Of a stretch of 64,000 nt of DNA, positions 26,142 to 35,090 are shown piece after piece. The stretch covers positions 14,617-78,616 of the forward strand of contig JAOYTL010000022.1 of NCBI GenBank assembly GCA_025846845.1, written 5' to 3'. Position 1 is the first letter of the stretch, and the number at the start of each line of letters is the position of its first letter. A program made the translations under genes and the position numbers. The notes under the pieces were generated by a model. The model made no database searches and was not told the origin of the DNA. It was given only the letters and a program-made list of their open reading frames with translations. This DNA comes from Alloboseaceae bacterium BT-24-1. GTDB taxonomy: Bacteria > Pseudomonadota > Alphaproteobacteria > Rhizobiales > Beijerinckiaceae.

Positions 26142-27809
26142 ATGACGAAAGCTACCGTCCTTGCTCCGACCTCCGAAATCCTCCGCGCCTACTGGAAATC
26201 TGACCGGTGGACGCTGCTCCTCGTTGCCGTCGTCGTCTTCCTCTCCAGCATCACGACCGTCGCAGCGCCCTATCTCTTCTCGCGCCTCGTCGACCGGATG
26301 CCGCACGAGGGCGCCATCACGACGCTGCTTTGGGGCTTCGTGCTCTATGCCGTGCTCTTGGGTTTTGCCTCGGCGCTGCTGCACACGGTGCAGTACCTCT
26401 CCTTCATGAGTGCGGAAAATCTCGGCTTCATCACCGGCACCCGCTTTTTCGAGCGCATCCTGAGGAAGACCACCACCTTCTTCGTCGAGCACAATCCGGC
26501 GGAAATCCAGAATGCCAGCGCCCGCGGGCGCGCCGCGCTGACCACGCTGGTCCAGCTCGGGCTCATCGTGTTCATTCCGGGCGCGACGCAGATCCTACTC
26601 ACGCTCCTCACCCTCGGCACCTTGATCAACCTCGAAGTCGCCGCGGTCGTCATCCTCTATGGCACCGGCGCTGTCACACTCACGATGATCTCCGCCCGGC
26701 GGGCACGCGTCTTCCTCGAGAAGGCGATCGAGGCTGGGCAGGAGAACGCGCGCTTCGTCGGCAATGCCATGAACGCCATGGAGACGCTGCGGCATTTCGG
26801 CAGCCATGGCTGGATGAGCCGGCGCTTTGCGACCAAGGCCGAGGAAGTGCGCGACAACTGGCGCGCCTATGTGCTGAAGCGCGTTGGCTACATCGCCCTT
26901 CTGGGGCTGGGCCTTGCCATCCAGTTCGCCATCACCTTCATGCTGCTCCTGCCGCGCTATCGGGAGGGCGCCCTGACGATCGGCGACATCGTGCTGTTCA
27001 ATACGCTACTGCTCCAACTCAACCAGCCCTTTGAGATGATCGCGCACGCCATCGACGACGTCGTGCGCTCGCGCGCGGCGCTTGGTCCGCTGGCGACCAT
27101 GTGGTCCGCGCCGGAGGAGCGGCAGATCTCGCACGCGCCCGAATTTGTACCCACTGAAGGCCGCCTCGTTCTTGAGAGCGTTGGCTTCTCCTACGACAAC
27201 GGCCGCGGGGTGGACGGCGTCGACCTCACGGCCGAGCGCGGCGCCATCACGTTCCTCGTCGGCGAAACCGGCTCGGGCAAGTCCACGGTCTTCAAGCTTG
27301 CCCTTAAATCCGTCGAGCCCGACGCGGGACGAATCCTTGTCGATGGCACCGATCTGGCGCGCATCGACCGGGCCGACTGGTATGCCGCGGTGGCTGTCGT
27401 CCCGCAGGAGGTCGTGCTGCTCAACGAAAGCCTCGCTGACAATGTCCTGCTCGGCCGGCCACGGGACGACGCACGCTTGCGCCGCGCCGCTGAGACGGCC
27501 GCGATCCTGCCTTTCATCGAGGCTTTGCCTGGGGGTTTTGAGACGACGGTCGGCGAGCGCGGCCTGAAGCTGTCGGGCGGCGAGCGCCAGCGCATTGCGA
27601 TTGCTCGCGCGCTCTATGGCGATCCCGCGATCCTCTTCCTCGACGAGGCAAGCTCCGCCCTCGATGAAGCCACCGAGCGGGACATCATGAATCACATCCG
27701 CGCGCTCTCATGCGACGTGACGGTGCTCGCGATCACTCACCGTCGCAGCGTCATCGCAAAAACCGACAAGGTCATCGCACTTGCCAATGGACGCTTGCGA
27801 GCGAGCTAG
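26142..27809 (+). CDS. ABC exporter, fused membrane and ATPase domains (Atm1/HMT-like)
   Basis: The 555-residue half transporter has a membrane domain (about residues 1-310, beginning VAVVVFLSSITTVAAPYLFS) and an ATPase domain. Walker A is GETGSGKST near residue 373, the signature LSGGERQR near 476, Walker B ILFLDEASSALD, and the switch His in AITHRRSV. The membrane-domain pattern (FFVEHNPAEIQNASARGR, AIEAGQENARFVGNAMNAME) resembles Atm1-type and uncharacterised exporters. The substrate is unknown. The frame stays open far upstream, but ATG 26142 gives the family-like start. The stop overlaps the end of a decayed relaxase on the other strand by 4 bases. Confidence 0.82.
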   Translation: MTKATVLAPTSEILRAYWKSDRWTLLLVAVVVFLSSITTVAAPYLFSRLVDRMPHEGAITTLLWGFVLYAVLLGFASALLHTVQYLSFMSAENLGFITGTRFFERILRKTTTFFVEHNPAEIQNASARGRAALTTLVQLGLIVFIPGATQILLTLLTLGTLINLEVAAVVILYGTGAVTLTMISARRARVFLEKAIEAGQENARFVGNAMNAMETLRHFGSHGWMSRRFATKAEEVRDNWRAYVLKRVGYIALLGLGLAIQFAITFMLLLPRYREGALTIGDIVLFNTLLLQLNQPFEMIAHAIDDVVRSRAALGPLATMWSAPEERQISHAPEFVPTEGRLVLESVGFSYDNGRGVDGVDLTAERGAITFLVGETGSGKSTVFKLALKSVEPDAGRILVDGTDLARIDRADWYAAVAVVPQEVVLLNESLADNVLLGRPRDDARLRRAAETAAILPFIEALPGGFETTVGERGLKLSGGERQRIAIARALYGDPAILFLDEASSALDEATERDIMNHIRALSCDVTVLAITHRRSVIAKTDKVIALANGRLRAS

Positions 27810-28200
27810 AGGCCAAGGTCGCGCTTGCGTCCCAAGCTCCATTCCATGCCGTCGCCATTCCGAGCGACGCCGGCGTAGTAGTGACCGAGCCTGCGCTGGA
27901 TCTCGCGCGACCAGGGTGCAAGCTGGAGGCCGAGACCGTTGTCGATCATGGCGAAGCAATCAGAACAGAGTCAGCCGCTATAGACGCCTGAGGCATTCAC
28001 GCCGGCCACCGCCTTCAGATGCGCCAATCCTGTCTCGGCACAGAACTTCTCACCAGCGGCATCGAGCTCGCGGCAGCACACCGTGATGAGGAGATCGCGC
28101 TGCAGGACGATGCGTTGGTCCTGACGGCTGGCGAGCCGGTCACCAGCAAGATGTTCGTCGTGGGCCCGCATCGCGTCGCGCGGCCTCACGGCCGAACCCG
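27806..28200 (-). pseudogene. Decayed C-terminal end of a DUF3363/TraI-type relaxase
   Basis: The minus strand reads DRLASRQDQRIVLQRDLL, RELDAAGEKF and AETGLAHLKAVAGVNASGVY around 28180-27971, then stops. After a frame change it resumes as FAMIDNGLGLQLAPWSREI and ends MEWSLGRKRDLGL at 27806. These segments in this order match the end of DUF3363-containing conjugative relaxases of alphaproteobacterial plasmids and integrative elements. The stop and frame change, and the lack of the N-terminal nuclease, show that it is a remnant. It marks this region as former conjugative DNA. The upper boundary is approximate. Confidence 0.65.
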
Positions 28201-28390
28201 CCCATAGCAAGCGGCATCGACTGGCGGCCGCATCCTGTGGGGGCCATGTCGGCGACCATTTCGTGCTTGAGCCGGCCTGCTGCTGTATTGATACAGAGGC
28301 CTTGAAGCTCGCCGCGCGCATGCACGGCAGGAATAGTTGCGCCCGAACGACAGATTTCTCCCCTCTCGACCGACCGCGCTGGGCCAAATC

Positions 28391-28594
28391 GTGAGCTCAA
28401 AAATAATCGAGGGCAAGCAAGCGGCCGAGATTTCCTATGACGAGCTGGCGACGACGCATGTTTGCGCGCGCCGTGTCCTCGCCTGTTCAAGCCTTGTTTT
28501 GCTCGTGTGCTCGCTGCGCTCGATCTATCTGCGTGTCATTGATTGAAGGAACCGCTGCGCCCTTTACTGTTGCAAGATCACCGATGACGCTTGC
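28391..28594 (+). pseudogene. Truncated, frameshifted copy of the 5' end of an MsbA-like ABC exporter gene
   Basis: The frame starting at GTG 28391 encodes EISYDELATTHVCARRVL, matching DFSYDELAATHVSARRVL of the exporter at 11981. A one-base loss near 28471 then shifts the frame, after which LFKPCFARVLAALDL continues the match to LFKPYVGRVLAVLIL. Base similarity continues to about 28594 with stops. Only the first 60 or so codons of the gene are represented and no ATPase part exists. It is a dead fragment of a paralogous or duplicated exporter gene about 16 kb from the intact one. Confidence 0.75.
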
Positions 28595-28629
28595 ATTCTG
28601 CGGAAATCTATATTGCTGTGCTCCGTCGT

Positions 28630-29502
28630 CTACATGTCGAACGAGAGCGACGCGACGAAGCGATCACCACAGGCGTTTGCCATAGAGGTCGCCACGAAGC
28701 AGGATTTTCCTGGGCCGTTTTTTAGTTGGCTTCCCCAGTAACGAAGATCCAGTGTGGTGTTTTTGTACGAGAACGCTACGCCGACATTCCACACTGCGAA
28801 GTTTGGAAGATCGACGTCCGCTATGAATGCGTTGTTCAGGTGAGTGCGTCCCAGCCATTGGTAGCCAAATTCGCCGGACACATACCACGTCATTGCTTCG
28901 AATGAGGGTATTTTAGGAAGATTGATCTTTACATTGCCCGCAAGGTAAGTTTCCGGCGCGCCGGTACCAACAAAGTTGGGCGAATAGCCTAGGACGCCAC
29001 CGATTGTGACATCTTCACTGATAGCAAACGAGGGTTTGACCGCGAACTCCCACATGTTCATGTCTGTTGCTGGCAACCCGCCACCGAGCGCGCCTACAGC
29101 GATCTGCCCGGGATAGGTGTAGTACATCGCTCCGAGATCCAACGTGAACTTGTCCCATGTGTGGCGCAGGCCCACCGAATAGTCCAACTCCAAGGCAGGA
29201 TTCGAAAGACCCCAGGGGTGAGACGGAAAGCTGACGCTGGACATGAAGATACCGGCGTAGAACCAGTCTAAGAAGCGACCTTCAACGTACCCCTGGACTG
29301 CAGGGCGCCCATAGCTTTGCGTCTGGCCTCGGAATACGTAGTCACTGGTAAATTTCACGCCGTAGCCTATGCTTACAGCCGGCGAGGCAGGGAGCCCTGT
29401 TCCGCTGGCGGGAGCTGGGTCGGCTGCGAAAGACAATCCACCAAGCGGCGCACTGCACAACGCCATCAATAGGCCAGATCTCAAAATCTTTAGATTATTC
29501 AT
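28630..29502 (-). CDS. TorF-family putative porin (Gcw_chp family)
   Basis: The 290-residue protein has a signal peptide cleaved after about residue 26 (GGLSFA-AD). The outer-membrane pattern of the TorF/Gcw_chp family follows: VSIGYGVKFTSDYVFRGQTQ near the start, LELDYSVGLRHTWDKFTLDL, and alternating aromatic beta-strands to the end (DRFVASLSFDM). Such proteins form small outer-membrane channels and in several gene clusters accompany transporters for particular nutrients. It lies downstream of the NCS1 permease gene on the same strand, about 430 bases away. It may let the same substrate cross the outer membrane (inference). Confidence 0.85.
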   Translation of the reverse strand: MNNLKILRSGLLMALCSAPLGGLSFAADPAPASGTGLPASPAVSIGYGVKFTSDYVFRGQTQSYGRPAVQGYVEGRFLDWFYAGIFMSSVSFPSHPWGLSNPALELDYSVGLRHTWDKFTLDLGAMYYTYPGQIAVGALGGGLPATDMNMWEFAVKPSFAISEDVTIGGVLGYSPNFVGTGAPETYLAGNVKINLPKIPSFEAMTWYVSGEFGYQWLGRTHLNNAFIADVDLPNFAVWNVGVAFSYKNTTLDLRYWGSQLKNGPGKSCFVATSMANACGDRFVASLSFDM

Positions 29503-29666
29503 CTTCCCCTCTCTTTTCCTGATCCTCTTGAGTGTTGTGCAACACCAAGCACGCTGGGATCATCCGCAGCTCGGCATGAGTGGCTTCTCTGGATCAACTA
29601 CCGTCAGGCGCGAGCGCTGTTCATGGAGAGCCGACAAGACTCCCGCCTGCGGCCGCAGGGCTGACC

Positions 29667-29724
29667 TGCATTTGATTTTACAAAACTTGCTCTCGAAGCC
29701 GAACTGAGCAGCTCAAGACGGCTT
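29667..29724 (+). repeat. 58-bp direct repeat, copy 1
   Basis: This copy matches 29846-29903 at 48 of 58 positions, with no gaps. In one frame it reads AFDFTKLALEAELSSSRRL; copy 2 in the same frame reads AFDLAKLALDTELRSSRRL, so most differences are silent or conservative. That suggests descent from a coding sequence rather than a simple non-coding repeat. Confidence 0.7.
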
Positions 29725-29845
29725 CTTTCTGCAACGAGCACGGCGTCATCTGATCAATTGCTTTTACGACGAGCGATCGCCAAGTATGAGTACCGCCTTA
29801 TCTATCGATAGAACAAGACTCTCAGCGACGACTGCGTTGTGAACT

Positions 29846-29903
29846 TGCATTTGACTTGGCGAAACTCGCGCTCGATACCGAGCTGCGCAGCTCAAGACGG
29901 CTT
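29846..29903 (+). repeat. 58-bp direct repeat, copy 2
   Basis: This is the second copy of the unit at 29667-29724, 179 bases downstream. The last 17 bases (GCAGCTCAAGACGGCTT) are identical in both. It ends 28 bases before the 3' end of the permease gene that reads toward it. Confidence 0.7.
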
Positions 29904-29930
29904 TCCCACCGTATCTTGGACAGCATCACC

Positions 29931-31310
29931 TTAGAACCGGGCCGGCGTCATGGCACTGCTGAAACGAGACGCTCGCAGACGCTGCCCTCGCATCGCAAGA
30001 AAATAGGCGATGGAAGGCACCACCAATCCCACGACCCAGGCGACATCGGCACCGATGAGCTGATGCATAGGTCCGCTATAGAAGGAAAAGCCCATAAACG
30101 GTACCTGAGCGATGATTGCAGAAGCATAGGCAACTAATCCAGGAATGTTGTACCGGCCATATATTCCGTTGACGTCATACATGTCCTCCACGCTGTAGGC
30201 GCCCTTCCGCACCAAGTAAAAGTCGGTAAGGTTGATCGCGCTCCACGGCACCAGGAAATAGAGCTGTCCAATCAGAATATTGGAGAAAAAGACAAAGAAA
30301 CTCTCTTGTGTGGCCAATGCGATCGCAGTTGAGATCGTTGTTGCAGCCAGGATCAGGATAAATTTTGTAGAGTTTGTGAGCGACGCTTGACCTCTGAATC
30401 CTGTAAAAATCGACGTCATTGACATGTAAGTGCTATAGACATTGAGAATGTTTATCTGCATAACGCTCAGCACTAAGACAACATAGGCGACTGGTTGAAA
30501 TACTCCGAAGAGAGAAGCGGCCGCCGTGCCGGTATTGTTGACCGCGTCCGGAACAATATTGGCCAGAAGAGCGCCAAAAATCATCACCAGAGACCCGCCA
30601 AGAAAATTTCCGCTGAAAGTATAGAAGTAAGTCGACGCAGTAGGCGTATTGGACGGAAGATATCGGGAATAATCAGCAACGTAGACACCGAAACCCAAGC
30701 TGACCGATACTGCCTGCGTGACCATCAAAAGAAAAACGGGTAAATTGAACCCTGCTGAACCGAAGGCATTTTCCGGAAGAGGATGTTGGAGCATGAGCAC
30801 AGCGCCGCCGGCAAATAGCAGGCCCGACGCAATCGTCATCACGAATGCCAGGCGATGGATGAGTTCGTACCCCAGGAAGCAAACAATGACGGTCACAGCA
30901 CCGAACAGGACGATGGCAAAACTCGGGGAGAGCCCGGAGATCGCTGCCAGCGGCCCACTTCCAATGATTTCGAATGCCGCCGTCGTGACGGTGTAGCTCA
31001 CACAGACAACCGCGAGCGGAACCATTGCGCCGAGCACGCCGAACTGCGCCCGACTTTGAATCATCTGCGGGATCCCCAAATGAGGTCCTTGCGCAGAGTG
31101 AGCGGATGTAAACAGCTGCCCGATGAAGTTGCCCAGAACGATCGCTACGCACGTCCAAAAGAGGTTGAGCCCGAACACCAGCCCCAACGTGCCAACAACG
31201 GCAGAGGGAAGCGTGAGGTTGTTGCTGAACCAAAGCGTGAATAGTCGCCATGCGCTCCCGTAGCGCTCCGTTTCGGGAATAAAATCGATGCTCCTGCGCT
31301 CGATATCCAT
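29931..31310 (-). CDS. NCS1-family permease (nucleobase/allantoin/hydantoin-type transporter)
   Basis: The 459-residue inner-membrane protein has about 12 hydrophobic segments and the NCS1 pattern: WFSNNLTLPSAVVGTLGLVF at the start, then GIPQMIQSRAQFGVLGAMVP, VYVADYSRYLP, and NLTDFYLVRKGAYSVEDMYD near the end. NCS1 carriers import purines, pyrimidines, allantoin, hydantoins or thiamine-like rings by cation symport. The ATG at 31308-31310 has a strong GGAGGTGAG ribosome site; the longer in-frame start is not needed. It diverges from a LuxR-type regulator and the flavin-monooxygenase operon, and most likely imports their substrate. Confidence 0.9.
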   Translation of the reverse strand: MDIERRSIDFIPETERYGSAWRLFTLWFSNNLTLPSAVVGTLGLVFGLNLFWTCVAIVLGNFIGQLFTSAHSAQGPHLGIPQMIQSRAQFGVLGAMVPLAVVCVSYTVTTAAFEIIGSGPLAAISGLSPSFAIVLFGAVTVIVCFLGYELIHRLAFVMTIASGLLFAGGAVLMLQHPLPENAFGSAGFNLPVFLLMVTQAVSVSLGFGVYVADYSRYLPSNTPTASTYFYTFSGNFLGGSLVMIFGALLANIVPDAVNNTGTAAASLFGVFQPVAYVVLVLSVMQINILNVYSTYMSMTSIFTGFRGQASLTNSTKFILILAATTISTAIALATQESFFVFFSNILIGQLYFLVPWSAINLTDFYLVRKGAYSVEDMYDVNGIYGRYNIPGLVAYASAIIAQVPFMGFSFYSGPMHQLIGADVAWVVGLVVPSIAYFLAMRGQRLRASRFSSAMTPARF

Positions 31311-31409
31311 TTTCTCACCTCCCCTCGCACTTCCTGACAAGCCCAGCCCGCAGAAATGCTCTGTTTCTTTGTTCTTATGAAGCTTCCCGAGGTTAGTGAT
31401 GCATTCAAG

Positions 31410-31458
31410 ACCCCCGAAAGGGGGTGTCCTTTGGCAGCACCGTCCCTTGGTGCTTGCC
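31410..31458. promoter_or_regulatory. Two adjacent dyads between divergent permease and LuxR-type regulator genes
   Basis: At 31410-31425 ACCCCC-GAAA-GGGGGT is a perfect 6-bp inverted repeat. At 31433-31458 GGCAGCACC and GGTGCTTGCC form a second, nearly perfect dyad around GTCCCTT. Both lie in the 214-bp divergent gap, where an operator for the LuxR-type protein would be expected. Binding is not shown by the sequence; the first could also be an RNA hairpin. Confidence 0.4.
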
Positions 31459-31524
31459 TTGCCTGAAATGGCCGTAAGCACCTTCATCTCATGGCGTTCC
31501 ATCTGAAACTCAAACGGGCTAGAG

Positions 31525-32355
31525 ATGTCGTTTGATGTAGTCGGCTGGCAGATTGCGGGATATCGGATGGTTGAGCACTCCACGCAGCTTGTGAAGGCGG
31601 TCCGCCGATATTTGACGCTGGCTGGAAGTCGCTCCGTCGCAGCTTTGGGCGAAAATCTCATCTCGGCGCTGAATCCGACACTCGGCCCAGGTGCGGTGGC
31701 GATCTACCTTCTGGCTGGCAACCAACCGGAGCTTGTCTATTCACACGAAGCGCCGGAGGGGCTTCTGAAAGAGTATGATCGCGTCGGCAGCACGAACGAC
31801 CCCATGCTGGACCACGTCCTCGGGACCGGTGTGCCTATCGACAATATTGCAATGCAACATCAGCCGGACTGGCTGGTGGGCGGGAATGACGAATTCCTCC
31901 AGAAGTGGGGCTTCGGCCATTGCATGGCGGGCCCCATCTTGTTGGACCGCCGGGTGGTAGCGGTGGTTTACATTGCTCGCAAAAAGGATGCAGGCGCCTA
32001 CGCGCGAGTTGAGCTCGAGTTGCTCGAGGAAGCGTGCTTTTCAGCGAGCCTCGCCCTTGAGGTCATGAGCGCGCAAGAGCTTCTCGACAGGAAGGACCGT
32101 GAAAAAATCATGGATGCGAGGACCCGAAAGGAGCCTGCCAAGGCTCCCAGGGCAGTAGTTCTGCTGCCGCCGCGGGCCGCTCAAGTCGTGGAATTGCTTT
32201 GCGGGGGGCTGACCAACAAGGAAATCGCACGGGAGCTCAACATTTCTGCCTACACGGTGAAGGATCATGTTAGCGCTCTTTGCCAGCGCTTCGAGGTCAG
32301 CAACAGGACTGAGCTCGTGCATAAATTCATGCTGAGTGAGGCTTACGGACACTAG
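31525..32355 (+). CDS. LuxR-family transcriptional regulator with GAF-like sensor domain
   Basis: The 276-residue protein has an N-terminal domain (about residues 15-180) that looks GAF-like or autoinducer-domain-like (DPMLDHVLGTGVPIDN, FGHCMAGPILLDRRVVAVVY). A C-terminal LuxR helix-turn-helix follows (LLCGGLTNKEIARELNISAY, then TVKDHVSALCQRF, about residues 222-255). No acyl-homoserine-lactone synthase gene is nearby, so it probably senses a metabolite of the adjacent pathway. It starts 214 bases from the divergent permease gene and 93 bases before the FMN reductase gene, so it likely controls both sides. Confidence 0.85.
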   Translation: MSFDVVGWQIAGYRMVEHSTQLVKAVRRYLTLAGSRSVAALGENLISALNPTLGPGAVAIYLLAGNQPELVYSHEAPEGLLKEYDRVGSTNDPMLDHVLGTGVPIDNIAMQHQPDWLVGGNDEFLQKWGFGHCMAGPILLDRRVVAVVYIARKKDAGAYARVELELLEEACFSASLALEVMSAQELLDRKDREKIMDARTRKEPAKAPRAVVLLPPRAAQVVELLCGGLTNKEIARELNISAYTVKDHVSALCQRFEVSNRTELVHKFMLSEAYGH

Positions 32356-32448
32356 TTCAGTTCAGCCGCGGAAGCCCCCATCTGGCGGGATTGAGTCAGA
32401 TTTCACGCAGGAAATAATACCTCCTTCACAAGCGAGAGGAGGAAGCCT

Positions 32449-32994
32449 GTGAAACAGCCAAAAATCGTCGGCATATCCGGCAATGCCCGGCGCCCTTCGA
32501 AAACCCGTGCTTTGGTCTGCGCCGTGGCAGAGCGCATTTCCCAAAAGCACGGCTTTGCGGTCGATATTTTCGACCTTGTCGATCTCGGGCCATCGGTTGA
32601 GCCGACACGGGAGGAGGCATCGAAGGAAACCACACGTGTCCTGGAAGCGATAGAAGGTGCCGACGCCCTCATCATCGGCACCCCGGTCTACAAGGGTGCC
32701 TATGCCGGCCTGTTGAAACACCTTTTCGATCTAATCGACCCCTCGGCTTTGAAGGATCGCCCAGTCCTGCTCACCGCCGTTGGCGGTGGCCAGCGTCACT
32801 CACTCATCATCGAGCATCATCTGAGGCCGCTTTTCGGCTTCTTCGAGGCTTTGACGATACCCACTGGAATCTATGCCTCAGAAGGCGATTTCACGAACGG
32901 CACAATCACTGATCCAGCGCTCAGCGACCGGATCGATCATGCGGTGAATCAACTGGGCGCGATCCTCATCCATGAAGTGTTTCGCACCGCTTGA
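32449..32994 (+). CDS. NAD(P)H-dependent FMN reductase (SsuE/MsuE-like)
   Basis: The 181-residue flavodoxin-fold protein has the FMN-phosphate loop GNARRPSKTRALV near the start and the family stretch GTPVYKGAYAGLLKHLFDLI near residues 80-100. It reduces FMN with NAD(P)H and supplies FMNH2 to a partner monooxygenase, here the luciferase-like enzyme encoded immediately downstream. The start is a GTG after a GGAGGAAG site. SsuE/SsuD and MsuE/MsuD pairs are the closest well-known parallels. Confidence 0.9.
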   Translation: MKQPKIVGISGNARRPSKTRALVCAVAERISQKHGFAVDIFDLVDLGPSVEPTREEASKETTRVLEAIEGADALIIGTPVYKGAYAGLLKHLFDLIDPSALKDRPVLLTAVGGGQRHSLIIEHHLRPLFGFFEALTIPTGIYASEGDFTNGTITDPALSDRIDHAVNQLGAILIHEVFRTA

Positions 32995-33029
32995 ACGCCA
33001 TCGCTCCCTTCAACCGACTGGATGTCATC

Positions 33030-34211
33030 ATGCCGATTTTGCCAAGCACCGAATTCCTCGTTGCCCATTACATGCCCTATACTGAGCTGCCGCCGGAGGA
33101 GGCCAGCAGGGAGTCCCTGTGGGTCGATATCCCCAACAGCCTGTTCGACCCTCGGAAAGGACATGCCCTCTACGGACGCTACTTCCATGAGGCGGTACTT
33201 GCCGAGAAACTGGGTTTCGACGGCATCTGCATCAACGAACACCATGCGACCGCGTCCAGCATGATGCCTGTGCCGTCGCTCATCGCGGCGACGATCTTCG
33301 CCCAAACCAGCAAACTCAAGGTCTGCGTGATGGGCACGCCCCCGAACATGGACAGTCCGAACCGCCTGGCAGAGACTTATGCGATGCTGGACGTGATGTC
33401 GGGCGGGAGGCTGGAGATCGCGATTCCGCTTGGAACGCCCATGGAATACTGGGTCAATCCGGTCGCCCCCGCCACTGCCCGCAAGCGCCATCGCGAAGCG
33501 ATCGACATCATCCTGAAGGCCTGGACGTCGCGTGAGGCAACGTCGCACGATGGCGAGTTCTTCCATTACAAATACCTCAATGTCTGGCCGCGCCCCTACC
33601 AGGATCCCCATCCTCCCATTTTCATCGTTGGGTCCGGCAGCCTCGAGACGGTGGACTTAGCCGTGGAGTACGGCTTCGGCTACGCGTCCACGTTCTCCCC
33701 CATCGCCAAGCAGCTCCAGGCTCTAGACTATTTCCGCAAGAAGACGACGGCCGCCGGACGAACCGTCCAACCCAACATGTTCCCGCTGACGGTCATGACA
33801 TACGTCGCGGAAACCGACGAGCAGGCGCTCGCCGAATTCGAGGCCCATGCGAAATATTACTTCGACTTCCTGCTGCGGCCTGGTGAATTCGCGAACCTGC
33901 CAGGCTACATCGCGCTCGACGAACTTCGCAAACGCGGAGGCCATGTCCTGCCTAAGTCCCACGGCAAATTCGATTGGAATGATCTCCAAGATTTCTATCG
34001 GGTCGCCGTGGGATCGGTGGAGACAGTCACGAACAAAATCGAGAAATGGGCTGAAGAAGTCGGCTCCAGCCGTATCATTTTCGAAGCCCACACCGGTGAC
34101 ATGCCGCACTGGAAGCTCGCTAAGAACATGACTTTATTGGCTGAGAAAGTGGTGCCTGAATTGAAGCGGCGTCGAGACATCTCGCAGGTCCCGGCCGAAG
34201 CAGCCGAATGA
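33030..34211 (+). CDS. Luciferase-like flavin-dependent monooxygenase
   Basis: The 393-residue TIM-barrel protein belongs to the bacterial luciferase-like superfamily, in the group with a YMPYTELPPEE start, AEKLGFDGICINEHH, and YLNVWPRPYQDPHPPIF. It should use FMNH2 and oxygen to hydroxylate or open a substrate, as in two-component systems such as SsuD, RutA or pyridine monooxygenase PyrA. The reductase gene directly upstream supplies the reduced flavin. An earlier TTG at 32991 overlapping the reductase stop is a possible start that would add 13 residues. It is the likely entry enzyme of the cluster; the substrate is unknown. Confidence 0.88.
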   Translation: MPILPSTEFLVAHYMPYTELPPEEASRESLWVDIPNSLFDPRKGHALYGRYFHEAVLAEKLGFDGICINEHHATASSMMPVPSLIAATIFAQTSKLKVCVMGTPPNMDSPNRLAETYAMLDVMSGGRLEIAIPLGTPMEYWVNPVAPATARKRHREAIDIILKAWTSREATSHDGEFFHYKYLNVWPRPYQDPHPPIFIVGSGSLETVDLAVEYGFGYASTFSPIAKQLQALDYFRKKTTAAGRTVQPNMFPLTVMTYVAETDEQALAEFEAHAKYYFDFLLRPGEFANLPGYIALDELRKRGGHVLPKSHGKFDWNDLQDFYRVAVGSVETVTNKIEKWAEEVGSSRIIFEAHTGDMPHWKLAKNMTLLAEKVVPELKRRRDISQVPAEAAE

Positions 34212-34239
34212 CGTCGGCCACCCGATCCCTAAGTTCCGG

Positions 34240-35052
34240 ATGAGTCACATGAACATCGCACAGAAAATCACCAAGCCTTCCATGGAAGGCTTCGAACGCG
34301 CCGAGTATGACGTCGCGGGCACGAAAACGGTCGTATACAGCATCGGATCGGGCGATCCGGTTGTGTTCCTCCACGGGGGGGCAACCTTCCCCGGTTTTGA
34401 GTTCGCCCGAAGCTGGGCGACCGACCGAAAGGTCATCATTCCGCATCACCCCGGATTTGGTGAATCAGGCGACGACGAAAAGATCAATTCGGTTCACGAC
34501 TACGTGCTGCACTATCTTGATCTTTTTGACCAGCTGAAGCTCGAGCGTTTTGACCTTGCGGGCCATTCCTTCGGAGCATGGATCGCTGCCGAATTCGCGA
34601 TCGAACACTCATATCGGCTGCGCAAACTGGTGCTGGCCGGGCCGACGGGCTTGGTCATCAAAGAGCATCCTGCGCCGGATTTCTTCAAGCTCCGCGCCGC
34701 CGACCTGCCGCAATACCTGACGGCTGACCCCGAGGTAGCGCTCTCGCTTTTTCCAGAGGGGCATGACGTAGACTTCCTCGTGCTCAGTTACCGGGAAACT
34801 ACCTCGCTCAGCCGAGTTTGCTGGGACAAGCCGCAAGGCAATCGGAAGCTCGGCCGCTGGCTCCACCGCGTCAAGGTCCCGACGCTCCTTGTCTGGGGCG
34901 AGCATGACCGCTTTTGCCCAATTGCAGGGGCCTCGGCGTGGGAGGAGCTCTTACCGGACACAAAGCTCCAAGTCATTCCCGGCGCCGGTCACCTCGTATT
35001 CGAGGAGAGCCAGGCGGCGGTCGAGGCGGCGCGCCGCTTCCTCGCCGAGTGA
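34240..35052 (+). CDS. Alpha/beta-fold hydrolase
   Basis: The 270-residue protein has the nucleophile elbow AGHSFGAWIA (Ser near residue 110), the oxyanion strand VVFLHGGATFPG, an acid in WGEHDRFCPI and the catalytic His in IPGAGHLVFEES. It resembles MhpC/RutD-type hydrolases acting on C-C, ester or carbamate bonds. It follows the monooxygenase gene by 28 bases, in the order expected if it acts on the ring-opened or oxygenated product. Substrate identity is not visible from sequence. Confidence 0.85.
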   Translation: MSHMNIAQKITKPSMEGFERAEYDVAGTKTVVYSIGSGDPVVFLHGGATFPGFEFARSWATDRKVIIPHHPGFGESGDDEKINSVHDYVLHYLDLFDQLKLERFDLAGHSFGAWIAAEFAIEHSYRLRKLVLAGPTGLVIKEHPAPDFFKLRAADLPQYLTADPEVALSLFPEGHDVDFLVLSYRETTSLSRVCWDKPQGNRKLGRWLHRVKVPTLLVWGEHDRFCPIAGASAWEELLPDTKLQVIPGAGHLVFEESQAAVEAARRFLAE

Positions 35053-35090
35053 ACCAGCTAGCAACCCCCACCCCGAATTCGGAGGAAAGC

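Larger units (their letters stand above)
29503..29930. other. Intergenic stretch between porin and permease genes, with a duplicated 58-bp unit
   Basis: The 428 bases contain the probable promoter of the porin gene near 29503-29560 and the two repeat copies listed separately. No intact gene is evident. Short frames across the repeats have coding-like wording but no recognisable protein. Confidence 0.4.
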
